A stretch of 59,270 nt of DNA from Acidimicrobiia bacterium (lineage in GTDB: Bacteria > Actinomycetota > Acidimicrobiia > Acidimicrobiales > Aldehydirespiratoraceae), in contig JAJEJB010000022.1 in the NCBI GenBank assembly GCA_022828135.1, forward strand, positions 1 to 59,270, written 5' to 3'. This document shows, one piece after another, positions 58,948-59,270 of the stretch. The position numbers and the translations under genes are program-made. Positions within the stretch are counted from its first letter, which is position 1. Each line of letters opens with the position of its first letter. The notes under the pieces are model-generated. The model was not told the DNA's origin and searched no databases. It saw only the letters and a list, made by a program, of their open reading frames with translations.

Positions 58948-59270
58948 GTTTGGCCGGACAGCTGTCCGGCCCTCCATTGAAGGCGTGAGACGGTGGCCCA
59001 GTAGGACTGAAGACCCTCGTGTTTGGCCGGACAGCTGTCCGGCCCTCCATTGAAGGAGCCTCGGGCCGTACCTCTGGAGCAGCGGCCTCAGGGGTTTGGC
59101 CGGACAGCTGTCCGGCCCTCCATTGAAGGAGGTCGGTGCTGTGCTCGCTCGAGGTGGAGTGCTCGGTTTGGCCGGACAGCTGTCCGGCCCTCCATTGATG
59201 GATGTCGGCGTCGAACTCCCCCACCACCCCGTCGACGGTTTGGCCGGACAGCTGTCCGGCCCTCCATTGA
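58948..59270 (+). CRISPR. Type I-G CRISPR array, 5 repeats visible, truncated by the window end
   Basis: The repeats are 36 bp at 58948, 59021, 59094 and 59166; the fifth, at 59238, is cut at the window edge after 33 bp. The four spacers between them are 37, 37, 36 and 36 bp. The repeat reads GTTT, then the perfect 20-bp palindrome GGCCGGACAGCTGTCCGGCC, then CTCCATTGAAGG. Repeat 4 differs at one base near its end (GATGG). The spacers are unique and GC-rich, with no obvious copy elsewhere in this window. Confidence 0.96.

Noticed and set aside
58984..59237. Self-targeting spacers
   Set aside because: I looked for the four complete spacers in the rest of the window and saw no copy; origin from phage or plasmid cannot be tested without a search.

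Overview
The window is high-GC DNA with frequent GTG starts and many 4-bp stop/start overlaps (GTGA or ATGA). Its gene content includes F420-type LLM oxidoreductase, mycothiol-type isomerase, SpoIIE phosphatase and actinobacterial housekeeping order. This suggests an actinobacterium, possibly an environmental Acidimicrobiia-like lineage; the placement is inferred, with no database search.

Layout. (1) 1-2206: mobile and accessory debris. It holds a MazF-type toxin-antitoxin pair with a self-overlapping operator/promoter and broken IS3-type transposase pieces. (2) 2268-14694: a catabolic cluster. An FAD monooxygenase, AMP-dependent CoA ligase, aldehyde dehydrogenase, P450, SDR, alpha/beta hydrolase and mycothiol-type isomerase precede a divergent block of MaoC hydratase, acyl-CoA dehydrogenase, second MaoC and CitE-like lyase. 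Together they look like ring or side-chain oxidation followed by CoA-ester degradation of an unknown substrate. (3) 14700-16209: an almost gene-free stretch at the 3' side of a tRNA-Ala. It carries two CRISPR-like repeats, an AlpA-type excisionase gene, a remnant ATPase and iteron-like repeats, probably the scar of an integrated element. (4) 16331-25949: a second catabolic cluster (flavin reductase/MetE-like fusion, ThDP enzyme, Rieske oxygenase, cupin, MarR regulator, PhyH oxygenase, M24 hydrolase, maleate-isomerase family, LLM oxidoreductase). (5) 26018-41822: core genome: thioredoxin-TPR, comEA, comEC, holA, rpsT, lepA, hrcA, dnaJ, rsmE, a pseudokinase, a PDZ/radical-SAM/DUF512 protein, der, a SpoIIE phosphatase and tRNA-Pro.

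(6) 41823-59270: a defence island starting right behind tRNA-Pro. The first module is a two-gene operon: a ComEC-like metallo-beta-lactamase-fold protein, then a single 1145-residue polypeptide that reads as E2-like, E1/ThiF-like, JAMM peptidase and patatin-like phospholipase domains in series. It combines, in one chain, functions that type II CBASS spreads over Cap2, Cap3 and a CapV effector, but no CD-NTase and no ubiquitin-like gene is seen beside it. This is the strongest candidate for an undescribed system in the window. An IS21-family element with 94-bp multi-repeat ends separates it from a complete type I-G (formerly I-U) CRISPR-Cas locus: cas7/csb1, csb2 (cas5-cas6), cas3 with a C-terminal HD domain, a small Cas8-like gene, a cas4-cas1 fusion and cas2. 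The array that follows has repeats built on a perfect 20-bp palindrome and runs off the window end.
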